DNA of 51,789 bases from assembly GCA_964455185.1 (NCBI GenBank), contig CAYVUR010000004.1, positions 1 through 51,789 of the forward strand, read 5' to 3'. The stretch comes from CAISTG01 sp964455185 (GTDB taxonomy: Bacteria > Patescibacteriota > Patescibacteriia > 2-01-FULL-39-33). Numbering within the stretch: position 1 is the first letter of the stretch; each line of letters opens with the position of its first letter. Below, one piece after another: positions 25,569 through 33,147 of this stretch. The notes beneath the pieces were generated by a model that saw only the letters and a program-made list of their open reading frames with translations, did no database searches and was not told the DNA's origin. The translations under genes and the position numbers were made by a program.

Positions 25569-26831
25569 ATGTGTATTACTCTTCCTGGAAGAATTAAAAA
25601 AATTAAAGGATTATTAGCAGAAATTGAATATAATGGTAAAAGTCAGTTGGTTAAAGTTGGCTCAACTGATGATTTAGCAATAGGTGATTGGGTTCTTTTT
25701 ACTTCTGATTTCTTAATTAAAAAAATTAATCAGCAAGAGGCAGATGAAATTTTTGAACTATTAGGTGGATATGGTAAAAATTTACCAACAAGTAATAATC
25801 AGCAGTTAAAAGAAATTTTATTAAAAAGTCGAATAAAAGAATTGGATATAAATGATTTAAAATTTTTATTATCATTAGATAATATAGATGATTTAAATTC
25901 ACTTTATGCTCAAGCTAATTTAACTCGTAAAGAATCAATTAAAGATCACATTTGTATCCATGGTATAATTGAATTTTCTAATTATTGTAAAAATAATTGT
26001 TTATATTGTGGTTTGCGGTGTGATAATCGAATAAATCGTTATCGTTTAAGCCAAAAAGAAATAGTAACTACAGCTATAGATGCAGTTAATAATAAAGGAT
26101 ATAAAATTTTAGTTTTACAAGCTGGAGAAGATGATTATTATTCTAAACAAGAAATTGTTAAAATTATTAAATTAATTAAACAAAAAACACGTGTTTTTAT
26201 TTATTTGTCAATCGGTGATCGTAGTTTTGATGAATATTTAGCCTTTAAAGAAGCAGGAGCTAATGGTGTTTTATATCGTTTTGAATCGTCTAACCCGGAA
26301 ATCTATGCTAAAATGAGACCAGGACATCAACTTAAAAAAAGACTTGATAATTTATTAATGATGCAAAAATTAGGCTATGTTATTTCTACAGGAATGATAA
26401 TAGGTTTACCTGGACAAACCATTAATGATTTAGCTCAAGATATTTTATTAATGAAACAATTAAATACTTTTATGCCTTCATTTGGTCCTTTAATTGCTGC
26501 TTCTGGTACTCCTTTAGCAAAAGTTAAACCTATTGATTCTAAAATGATTTTAAAAATAATTGCAACAACAAGATTAATTATGCCTAAGGCGCGCATTCCT
26601 GTTACTACAGCCATGGAAACTTTAGTGGGAGGGGAATTAGCGCGAAAGCAGTGTTTTTCTGCCGGTGCTAATGCTGTAATGCTTAATCTTACTCCTGATA
26701 AATATCAAAAAGATTATAAAATTTATGATAATAAATTTTTTGATACAGACAAAAGTTATGAGCGTTGGGGTTTATTTAAAGGTGAGTTAAGTTATGAAAT
26801 GTTGGAGAATGAATTAGGTTTTAAAATATGA
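25569..26831 (+). CDS. hypC-hydE: HypC-HydE fusion: hydrogenase maturation protein
   Basis: Two maturation factors in one 420-aa chain. Residues 1-66 are a HypC/HupF chaperone (starts MCITLPG, with the essential Cys2), which in [NiFe] enzymes carries the Fe(CN)2CO unit. After a linker (about 67-120) comes a complete HydE-type radical-SAM enzyme. It has the SAM-cluster cysteines 140, 144 and 147 (CKNNCLYC), the HydE hallmark 'GIIEFSNYC', then 'LQAGEDDYYS', 'FESSNPEIYAKMRPG' and 'GMIIGLPGQT'. HydE normally works with HydG and HydF on the [FeFe] H-cluster. Here it is coupled by ATGA overlap to a [NiFe] small subunit, with no [FeFe] hydrogenase in view. Confidence 0.9.
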   Translation: MCITLPGRIKKIKGLLAEIEYNGKSQLVKVGSTDDLAIGDWVLFTSDFLIKKINQQEADEIFELLGGYGKNLPTSNNQQLKEILLKSRIKELDINDLKFLLSLDNIDDLNSLYAQANLTRKESIKDHICIHGIIEFSNYCKNNCLYCGLRCDNRINRYRLSQKEIVTTAIDAVNNKGYKILVLQAGEDDYYSKQEIVKIIKLIKQKTRVFIYLSIGDRSFDEYLAFKEAGANGVLYRFESSNPEIYAKMRPGHQLKKRLDNLLMMQKLGYVISTGMIIGLPGQTINDLAQDILLMKQLNTFMPSFGPLIAASGTPLAKVKPIDSKMILKIIATTRLIMPKARIPVTTAMETLVGGELARKQCFSAGANAVMLNLTPDKYQKDYKIYDNKFFDTDKSYERWGLFKGELSYEMLENELGFKI

Positions 26832-27634
26832 AAAATAAAAAAAATAAACCACGTATTGCTATAGTTGGTTTGACTTCTTGTGAAGGTTGTCAATTTGTTA
26901 TCCTTGATCAAGGAAAAAAATTTTTGGATTTACTCAGAGAAATTCAATTAGATGAATTTCGTTTAATAGAGGACGATCCAGAGCCAGCCAATAATTATGA
27001 TATTTGTTTTATTGAAGGTAATCCTGTTACTAAAGCTAATATTAATCTTCTAAAAGAGATGCGAAAACGTTCTAAATTTTTAGTAGCTTTAGGAAATTGT
27101 GCCGCTTTAGGTGGTGTTTGGGAATTAAAAAACTATCAAGATAAACATAAAACTATTAGACGAGTTTATAGAAAAATTAAAGTTGAAAATCCTGATATTA
27201 AAGAAATTGATAATTTTGTTAAAGTTGATTTAACTATTCCGGGATGTCCTATTGATGGTGATGAATTTATAGAATTAGTTTGGCAATTACTTAAGGGTCG
27301 TTTACCACAACTTCCGCAAAAACCAGTTTGTGATGAATGTCAAAAATTAGGTTATGAGTGCTTATTACAAAAAGGAAAAATTTGTTTAGGTCCTATAACT
27401 TTAGGAGGTTGTAAAGCAGTGTGTCTAAAAAGTAAACAAGCTTGTTGGGGCTGTCGTGGTTTTTTTGAAGGCGCTCAAATAGAGAATTTTATGAAATTTT
27501 TACTTAGTAAATTTTCTCGAGAACAGATTTATCGAGTTATGGAAATTTTTGGTGCTCGAGATAGTATTCTTAAGAAATTAAATTTTGATATTAAAATAAA
27601 TAAAAAAAATAAAAAAGTTAATATAAAAAAATGA
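26828..27634 (+). CDS. hyhS: [NiFe]-hydrogenase small (delta) subunit
   Basis: Small subunit carrying the electron-relay Fe-S clusters, 268 aa. The proximal cluster ligands are Cys18 and Cys21 ('TSCEGCQ'), Cys91 ('GNCAALGG') and Cys140 ('PGCPIDG'). Eight more cysteines (168, 171, 178, 186, 195, 199, 206, 209) in the C-terminal part should hold further [4Fe-4S] clusters. There is no Tat signal peptide, so it is cytoplasmic, as expected for group 3. It overlaps the HypC-HydE gene and the large-subunit gene by 4 bp each. Confidence 0.92.
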   Translation: MKNKKNKPRIAIVGLTSCEGCQFVILDQGKKFLDLLREIQLDEFRLIEDDPEPANNYDICFIEGNPVTKANINLLKEMRKRSKFLVALGNCAALGGVWELKNYQDKHKTIRRVYRKIKVENPDIKEIDNFVKVDLTIPGCPIDGDEFIELVWQLLKGRLPQLPQKPVCDECQKLGYECLLQKGKICLGPITLGGCKAVCLKSKQACWGCRGFFEGAQIENFMKFLLSKFSREQIYRVMEIFGARDSILKKLNFDIKINKKNKKVNIKK

Positions 27635-28929
27635 AAATTCAAGTTAATCATATAGGAAAAATGGAGGGTCATACTGATTTTGTGGCAGAAATTATTAAAG
27701 GAGATGTTAAATCAGCTAAATTAATGACTACCGAAGGAGCGCGTTTAATCGAAGGAATTTTAGTTGGCAGACATTTTTCTGAAGCGCCAATTATAACCTC
27801 ACGTATTTGTGGTATTTGTCCAGTAATCCATAAAGTATGTTCTGTTAAGGCACTAGAAAAAGCAATGTCTATAACTCCTAGCCAACAAACAATTAAACTG
27901 CGTAAAGCCATGTTGATGGCACAAACTATTCATAGTCATGCTTTGCATTTATTTTTTCTTTCTCTACCAGATTTTTTTGACATAACCAATGATTTAAAAT
28001 TTATTGGTAAATATAAAAAAGAAACAGAATGCGCTATTAAAGTAAGGCAATGGGCTCTTAAAATAATTGAGGTTATTGGAGGTAGGGCTGTTCATCCTAT
28101 TACTTGTGAAGTTGGTGGATTTAAAACTTTACCTTCACGACAAGAATTGAAAGAATTAATGAATGATTATGAAACTATTTTAAAAGACGCTCTATGTCTA
28201 GTGAATATGGTTACTAAAATTAAACTTCCTAAAATTAATAGAAAAACTACTTTTATTGCGTTAAAAGATAATAAAACCTATTCTTTTTATAGTGGTAATA
28301 TAGAAATTTTATATCCCGATGGCAAAACTAGAGAAATTAATGAGTCAAAGTTTACTAAACATATAAAAGAAATAGAGGAACCTTATCGAGCCGCTAAATC
28401 AGCTGAATTAGATGGTGAACCATTTATGGTAGGAGCTTTAGCTAGAATTAATATTAATTATCATTATCTTAACCCTTTGGCAGCCGGTATCTTTAAGAGT
28501 CTAAAATGGAAAATGCCTCAATATAATATTTTTCATAATATAACTTGTCAGGCCATAGAAATTATACATTGCATAGAGGAATTAAAAACTCTTTTAGAGG
28601 ATTTATCTATAAATTTAAAAGTTGAAGTAAGTAAAGCTGCTAAATTTAATGTCATAGCTTCAGCTAATCCTTTAGGTCAAGAAAGTTGGGGAGCTGATGC
28701 TGCTGAAGCGCCACGAGGCACGCTTTATCATCATTATAAAATAAGTGCCGACGGATATTTAAGAGAAGCTAAAGTTATAACACCAACAGTTTCTTTCTTA
28801 AAGAATTTAGAAGCAGATATCGCCGCTTATTTACCAGACATCAAAAATATGCCGGAAAAAAAGCGTTCTCTTAAAATTAGAGCCTTAATTCGTGCTTATG
28901 ACCCTTGTATTTCTTGCGCCACTCATTAA
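27631..28929 (+). CDS. hyhL: [NiFe]-hydrogenase large (alpha) subunit
   Basis: Catalytic subunit holding the Ni-Fe site, 432 aa. The L1 motif RxCGxCxxxH has Cys60, Cys63 and His67 ('RICGICPVIH'), with the conserved 'KMEGH' at residues 10-14. The L2 motif DPCxxC carries Cys426 and Cys429, and the protein ends at His432 of 'DPCISCATH'. There is no C-terminal extension, whereas most large subunits are made with a tail that an endopeptidase removes after nickel insertion. It catalyses reversible H2 oxidation/proton reduction with NAD(P) through the gamma subunit. Group 3b assignment rests on gene composition and is inferred. Confidence 0.93.
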   Translation: MKIQVNHIGKMEGHTDFVAEIIKGDVKSAKLMTTEGARLIEGILVGRHFSEAPIITSRICGICPVIHKVCSVKALEKAMSITPSQQTIKLRKAMLMAQTIHSHALHLFFLSLPDFFDITNDLKFIGKYKKETECAIKVRQWALKIIEVIGGRAVHPITCEVGGFKTLPSRQELKELMNDYETILKDALCLVNMVTKIKLPKINRKTTFIALKDNKTYSFYSGNIEILYPDGKTREINESKFTKHIKEIEEPYRAAKSAELDGEPFMVGALARININYHYLNPLAAGIFKSLKWKMPQYNIFHNITCQAIEIIHCIEELKTLLEDLSINLKVEVSKAAKFNVIASANPLGQESWGADAAEAPRGTLYHHYKISADGYLREAKVITPTVSFLKNLEADIAAYLPDIKNMPEKKRSLKIRALIRAYDPCISCATH

Positions 28930-28935
28930 TAATGT

Positions 28936-29493
28936 ATGTTTATTCTATATCTAATTGCAGTTATAATATCTTTATTGATAGTTTTTTTTGCTTTTTTTAT
29001 TTTAGTAATATTGGTTAATCTTGTCTTTTTATTAAAAACTGGCGTACCTTATGTAACTAGTGGAAAAGAATGTTATAATGAAATTTTTAATAGAACTGTT
29101 TCTGTCTCTGGGGCAACGGTTTATGATTTAGGTTGTGGTAACGGAGAATTTCTTTTTGAAGCTGCTCGTTATGGGGCAAAAAAATGCATTGGTTATGAAT
29201 TGTCTTTTTTTCCTTTTTTATTGGGATTTATAAGATCTATTTTTCAAGGTGAAGGCCGAGTAAATATTTATTGGGGTGATTTTATGAAAGCTGATTTAAG
29301 TAAAGCTAATATTATTTACCTTTATTTAGTTCCTAGAGTGATAAATAAAATTTACAATAAAATAATTAAAGAAGTTTCTCCTGGGACTATAATAATAATT
29401 AAGGGATCGTCATTGCTTAATCATGAGCCAGATGATAAAATAATATTTAATAATTTAAAAAATTACGGATTATATATTTATAAAATAAAATAA
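28936..29493 (+). CDS. Membrane-anchored SAM-dependent methyltransferase (paralogue 2)
   Basis: A 185-aa class I methyltransferase built like the one at 24908: a long N-terminal membrane helix (residues 5-34), 'GVPYVTS' at 36-42, and SAM-binding 'DLGCGNGEF' at 64-72, followed by 'GYELSFFPFLLGF'. The two share architecture and motifs but are clearly diverged. The start at 28936 lies 6 bp after the hydrogenase large subunit. An overlapping out-of-frame ATG at 28932 is ignored. The substrate is unknown. Its position between the large subunit and the HypA-like gene suggests a job connected with the same complex. Confidence 0.75.
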   Translation: MFILYLIAVIISLLIVFFAFFILVILVNLVFLLKTGVPYVTSGKECYNEIFNRTVSVSGATVYDLGCGNGEFLFEAARYGAKKCIGYELSFFPFLLGFIRSIFQGEGRVNIYWGDFMKADLSKANIIYLYLVPRVINKIYNKIIKEVSPGTIIIIKGSSLLNHEPDDKIIFNNLKNYGLYIYKIK

Positions 29494-29504
29494 ATTATAA
29501 ATTT

Positions 29505-29762
29505 ATGCATGATTTTCATTTAGCCGATTTAATTTATAAGGCAATAATAGAGGAAGCCGAAAAAAATAATTTAAGTAAGGTTTCTAGAGTTACAATTGCT
29601 TTGGGTTCAATTATTGAGCATGGTGAAGAGGTATTGCCAGAAAATCTTAAGTTTAATATTAAAATGTTAGCACAAGGAGGAATTGCTGAGGGTTTAGAAG
29701 TAGAAATAGAAAAAATAGAAGGTAATCAATGGATTTTAAAAGATATTGAAGGAGATAATTAA
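29505..29762 (+). CDS. hypA: HypA-like protein lacking the zinc ribbon
   Basis: HypA is the nickel chaperone for [NiFe]-hydrogenase. The first ~72 residues match HypA: 'MHDFHLADLI' with the N-terminal Met1-His2-Asp3 nickel-binding triad, 'VSRVTIALGS' and 'LPENLKFNIKML' followed by 'EGLEVEIEKIEG'. The chain then stops at residue 85, without the CxxC...CxxC zinc domain of normal HypA (about 113 aa), and contains no cysteine. Nickel binding may survive but zinc-linked regulation cannot. pgk starts 4 bp after its stop. Confidence 0.8.
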   Translation: MHDFHLADLIYKAIIEEAEKNNLSKVSRVTIALGSIIEHGEEVLPENLKFNIKMLAQGGIAEGLEVEIEKIEGNQWILKDIEGDN

Positions 29763-29766
29763 AATT

Positions 29767-30945
29767 ATGAAAGTAAAATCCATTAAACAATTTAGAAATT
29801 TAAAAGGTAAGAGAGTTTTAGTTCGTGTTGATTTTAATGTTCCTCTTACTAAATCTGGTAAAGTTGGCCAAAGTGAGGATTTTAGAATTGTTAGAACTAT
29901 TCCCACAATTAATTATCTAATTAATAAAGGAGCTAAAATAATTTTAATGGCGCATTTAGGTAGGCCAGAAGGAAAACCAAATCCTAAATACAGCTTAAAA
30001 CCGGTTGCTAAAAGATTGTCTCAATTATTAGGTAAAAAAGTTTTATTATCACCAGAAGTAGTCGGTAAAAAAACAAATGAATTAGTTAGATCTTTAAAAA
30101 ATGGTGAACTTCTTATGTTAGAAAATGTGCGCTTTCATCCTCGTGAAGAAATGAATTGTAAACGTTTTGCTAAGCAATTGGCGGCATTGGGAGATATTTA
30201 TGTTAATGACGCTTTTGCAGTTAGTCATCGGGCCCAATCTTCAGTTTGTGCTATCATGGAGTTTTTACCGGCTTATGCGGGGCTATTATTAGAAGATGAG
30301 ATTAAATATCTTGATAAAGCCTTGCGTAAACCTAAAAAACCATTAGTAGTAATTATTGGGGGGGCTAAGATTTCGACTAAAATTAAAGTGATTAAAAATT
30401 TCACTAAAGTCGCTAAAAGAATTTTATTAGGAGGAGCATTAGCTAATACTGTTCTTGCCGTTATGAAAATAAGTGTAGGAAAGTCTCCGATTGAACCGGA
30501 AATGTTTAATGAAGTTAAAAAATTTAAACTTACTGATAATCAAATTGTAGTACCAGTAGATGGCGTTATGGCTACTGACAAGGAAGTTAAAAGAGGTAGA
30601 ATTGATGCTATAGGTGATGTTAGAAAAAATGAATTAGTGTTAGATATTGGTCCAGATACTGTTAAACTATATGAGAATATATTAAAATCCGCTAAAATGG
30701 TAATGTGGAATGGACCTATGGGGTTAATAGAAAATCCCGCTTTTGCTAAGGGCACTATTTCATTAATTAAGTTTTTAGCTAATAGTAAGGCCGAAACAAT
30801 TGTTGGAGGAGGTGAAACAGTACAAATTATTAGAAAATTGAAACTAGAAAATAAATTTAGTTTTATTTCTACAGGAGGAGGAGCTATGTTAGAATTTTTA
30901 GAAGGTAAAAAATTACCTGGACTTAAAAAAATATTAAATAAATAA
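29767..30945 (+). CDS. pgk: Phosphoglycerate kinase
   Basis: Glycolytic enzyme converting 1,3-bisphosphoglycerate and ADP to 3-phosphoglycerate and ATP; 392 aa from the ATG at 29767, chosen because the family starts just before 'LKGKRVLVRVDFNVPL'. Other signatures are 'AHLGRPEGKPNPKYSL', 'LENVRFH', 'NDAFAVSHRAQ', 'IIGGAKISTKI' and the C-terminal 'STGGGAMLEFL'. An upstream in-frame start (29746) would overlap hypA. It is separated from hypA by only 4 bp, so its expression appears to be tied to the hydrogenase genes. Confidence 0.95.
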   Translation: MKVKSIKQFRNLKGKRVLVRVDFNVPLTKSGKVGQSEDFRIVRTIPTINYLINKGAKIILMAHLGRPEGKPNPKYSLKPVAKRLSQLLGKKVLLSPEVVGKKTNELVRSLKNGELLMLENVRFHPREEMNCKRFAKQLAALGDIYVNDAFAVSHRAQSSVCAIMEFLPAYAGLLLEDEIKYLDKALRKPKKPLVVIIGGAKISTKIKVIKNFTKVAKRILLGGALANTVLAVMKISVGKSPIEPEMFNEVKKFKLTDNQIVVPVDGVMATDKEVKRGRIDAIGDVRKNELVLDIGPDTVKLYENILKSAKMVMWNGPMGLIENPAFAKGTISLIKFLANSKAETIVGGGETVQIIRKLKLENKFSFISTGGGAMLEFLEGKKLPGLKKILNK

Positions 30946-30949
30946 AAAT

Positions 30950-31723
30950 ATGGAACAAAACAATCTAATTAAAAACCTATTAATGCTTTTAGCAGGATTA
31001 ACATTAATTTTTGCCAGCGTATATCTAGTTTTATTATCAAGAAATGCTTGGAAGACTTACGATTATATTGGCAAAACACCAGATTTAGTTAATCAAATAA
31101 CTGTTTCTGGTACTGCTAAAGTTACTGCTATTCCTGATGTAGCGATTATAAATTTAGGAATTGTTAATGATGGCGCAACTGTGGCTTTAGCACAAAAAGG
31201 TGTAACTGATAAAATGAATAATATTATTAATTCTCTAAAGAATGATTTTAAAATTGATTCTAAAGATATTAAAACTGAAAATTATAGCATTCAACCAAAA
31301 TATGACTGGAGTGATGGTAAACAAAAAATTATTGGTTACACAGCTAATCAAAGCGTACAAGTAAAAATTAGAGATTTTGATAAAACTGGAAATATTTTAG
31401 CAAAAACAGTTGAATTAGGCGCTAATAATGTTTATGGGCCCAATTTTATAATTGATGATCCAGAAAAAGCTAAAGCTGAAGCTAGAGAAAAAGCTATTAC
31501 CCAAGCCAAAGAAAAAGCTAAGTTATTGGCCGATCAAATTGGTATAAAGTTAGGCAAAATTGTTAATTTTTATGAAGATGGTGGTAATTATGTAGCTAAT
31601 GCAGTTTATGGTTTAGGTGGCAGTGATGAGGCTTTGAAAACGATTAAATCACCAACTCCGACAATCGAAGCTGGAAGTCAGGATATCCAATTAACAGTAA
31701 GTATTAGTTATGAAATAAAATAA
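30950..31723 (+). CDS. SIMPL-domain (DUF541) exported protein
   Basis: A 257-aa protein with one N-terminal membrane helix (about residues 9-29) followed by an extracytoplasmic SIMPL/DUF541 domain: 'VSGTAKVTAIPDVAIINLGI' split over residues 48-68, 'ITQAKEKAKLLADQIG' near 180, and a final 'QLTVSISYEI'. Members of this family include periplasmic oxidative-stress proteins (YggE) and BP26; the function is generally unknown. It lies 4 bp after pgk and 23 bp before eno, an odd place for an exported protein in a glycolytic run. Confidence 0.85.
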   Translation: MEQNNLIKNLLMLLAGLTLIFASVYLVLLSRNAWKTYDYIGKTPDLVNQITVSGTAKVTAIPDVAIINLGIVNDGATVALAQKGVTDKMNNIINSLKNDFKIDSKDIKTENYSIQPKYDWSDGKQKIIGYTANQSVQVKIRDFDKTGNILAKTVELGANNVYGPNFIIDDPEKAKAEAREKAITQAKEKAKLLADQIGIKLGKIVNFYEDGGNYVANAVYGLGGSDEALKTIKSPTPTIEAGSQDIQLTVSISYEIK

Positions 31724-31746
31724 TAATTATTAATTATTAATAAATT

Positions 31747-33003
31747 ATGGCTAAAATAAAATCAATTAAAGCACGAGAAATACTTGATTCTCGAGGTAAT
31801 CCAACAGTAGAAGTTGAGGTAATTTGTGATAACGGGAAGAAAGCTTGGGCTAGTGTACCATCAGGAGCTTCTACTGGAAGTAGAGAAGCGCTAGAATTAA
31901 GAGATGGTGATAAGAAGCGTTATAGCGGCAAAGGAGTTCTAAAAGCTGTTAAAAATGTTAATGAAATTATTGCGCCGAAATTAAAGGGTATGAACCCAAC
32001 AAAGCAAAAGGAGATAGATTCTTTAATGATTAAATTAGATGGAACAGAAAATAAATCTAAATTAGGTGATAATGCTATTTTAGGTGTGTCAATGGCCGTA
32101 GCTCGTTGTGCAGCTCTTTGTCAAAATAAGCCACTTTATTATTATTTGCATAAAAAATATTGGAACAAAGAAAAAATGTCTTTTCCTGTGCCAATGATGA
32201 ATATTATGAATGGGGGAGCCCATGCTGGTTGGTCAATTGATATTCAAGAATTTATGATTACTCCGCAACAAAAAAATATCAAAGAAGCAATTCGTTGTGG
32301 CGCAGAAATCTTTCATGCTCTTAAGAAGTTATTAGCTAAGGCTGGTTATCCAGTAACTGTAGGTGATGAGGGTGGGTATGCTCCTAAATTATCTGGTAAT
32401 GAACAGGCAATAGGGTTTATTATTCAAGCTGTTACTGAGGCCGGCTATAAATTAGGTAAAGATGTAAAGATTGCTATTGATTCTGCTTCTTCAGAATTTT
32501 TTAATGAAGAAAAAAATATTTATGAGATGAAAGCCGATCAAAAATCTAGAACCTCAGAAGAAATGATTAAAATGTATGAAGAATGGATTAAAAATTATCC
32601 CATAGAATCTTTAGAAGATGGATTAGCTGAAAGTGATTGGAATGGTTGGGCTAATTTAACTAAGACTTTGGGTAAGAAAATATCTTTAGTTGGTGATGAT
32701 ATTTTTGTTACTAATCCTAAAATCTTAAAAGAAGGAATTGAGAAAAAAATTGCTAATGCTATTTTGATTAAACTAAATCAGATTGGAACCGTTAGTGAAA
32801 CAATAGAAACAATTAAATTAGCTCAATCTAATAATTATAAAATTGCTATTAGTCATAGAAGTGGAGAGACTGCTGATGATTTTATAGCTGATTTAGCAGT
32901 TGCTTCTGGCGCTGAATATATTAAGACCGGATCATTGTCAAGAATTGATCGTATTACTAAATATAATAGATTAATGGAGATTTATGATGAAATAAAGAAA
33001 TAA
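31747..33003 (+). CDS. eno: Enolase
   Basis: Converts 2-phosphoglycerate to phosphoenolpyruvate; 418 aa, full length. Signatures are 'AREILDSRGNPTVEVEV', 'SGASTGSREALELRDGD', the Mg2+ ligand regions 'IAIDSASSEF' and 'SLEDGLAESDW' and 'VGDDIFVTN', the catalytic lysine block 'ILIKLNQIGT', and the substrate-binding 'ISHRSGETADDFIADL'. It ends the hydrogenase-glycolysis unit, followed 46 bp later by a strong terminator. Confidence 0.96.
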   Translation: MAKIKSIKAREILDSRGNPTVEVEVICDNGKKAWASVPSGASTGSREALELRDGDKKRYSGKGVLKAVKNVNEIIAPKLKGMNPTKQKEIDSLMIKLDGTENKSKLGDNAILGVSMAVARCAALCQNKPLYYYLHKKYWNKEKMSFPVPMMNIMNGGAHAGWSIDIQEFMITPQQKNIKEAIRCGAEIFHALKKLLAKAGYPVTVGDEGGYAPKLSGNEQAIGFIIQAVTEAGYKLGKDVKIAIDSASSEFFNEEKNIYEMKADQKSRTSEEMIKMYEEWIKNYPIESLEDGLAESDWNGWANLTKTLGKKISLVGDDIFVTNPKILKEGIEKKIANAILIKLNQIGTVSETIETIKLAQSNNYKIAISHRSGETADDFIADLAVASGAEYIKTGSLSRIDRITKYNRLMEIYDEIKK

Positions 33004-33049
33004 AATAAAAAATAAATAATAAGCTTAAATATTTAAATATTTTTTAATA

Positions 33050-33078
33050 AAAAGAGGCATTAAATGCCTCTTTTTATT
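33050..33078 (+). terminator. Rho-independent terminator after eno
   Basis: AAAAGAGGCAT (33050-33060) pairs with ATGCCTCTTTT (33064-33074) around a 3-nt loop, with further T residues. It is the first convincing terminator after the promoter at 23077. Confidence 0.85.
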
Positions 33079-33090
33079 TTTATCTAAATA

Positions 33091-33099
33091 TGTTATAAT
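33091..33099 (+). promoter_or_regulatory. Extended -10 promoter for the gpmI pair
   Basis: TGT-TATAAT (33091-33099), giving a leader of about 40 nt of pure A/T before the ATG at 33148. Confidence 0.5.
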
Positions 33100-33147
33100 A
33101 AATAAAATTTTGTTTATTATTTATTATTTTATTTTATAAATATAATA

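Noticed and set aside
25569..26831. Evidence for an [FeFe]-hydrogenase in this genome
   Set aside because: HydE-like sequence alone is not enough; no H-cluster motifs, HydF or HydG occur in the window, and the catalytic subunit here has clear [NiFe] L1 and L2 motifs.
4439..28929. Alternative genetic code (TGA as Gly) as in Gracilibacteria/Absconditabacteria
   Set aside because: TGA ends full-length genes at 4439, 24911, 26831 and 27634 at exact ATGA overlaps, and for the corA-like gene, so TGA is a stop.
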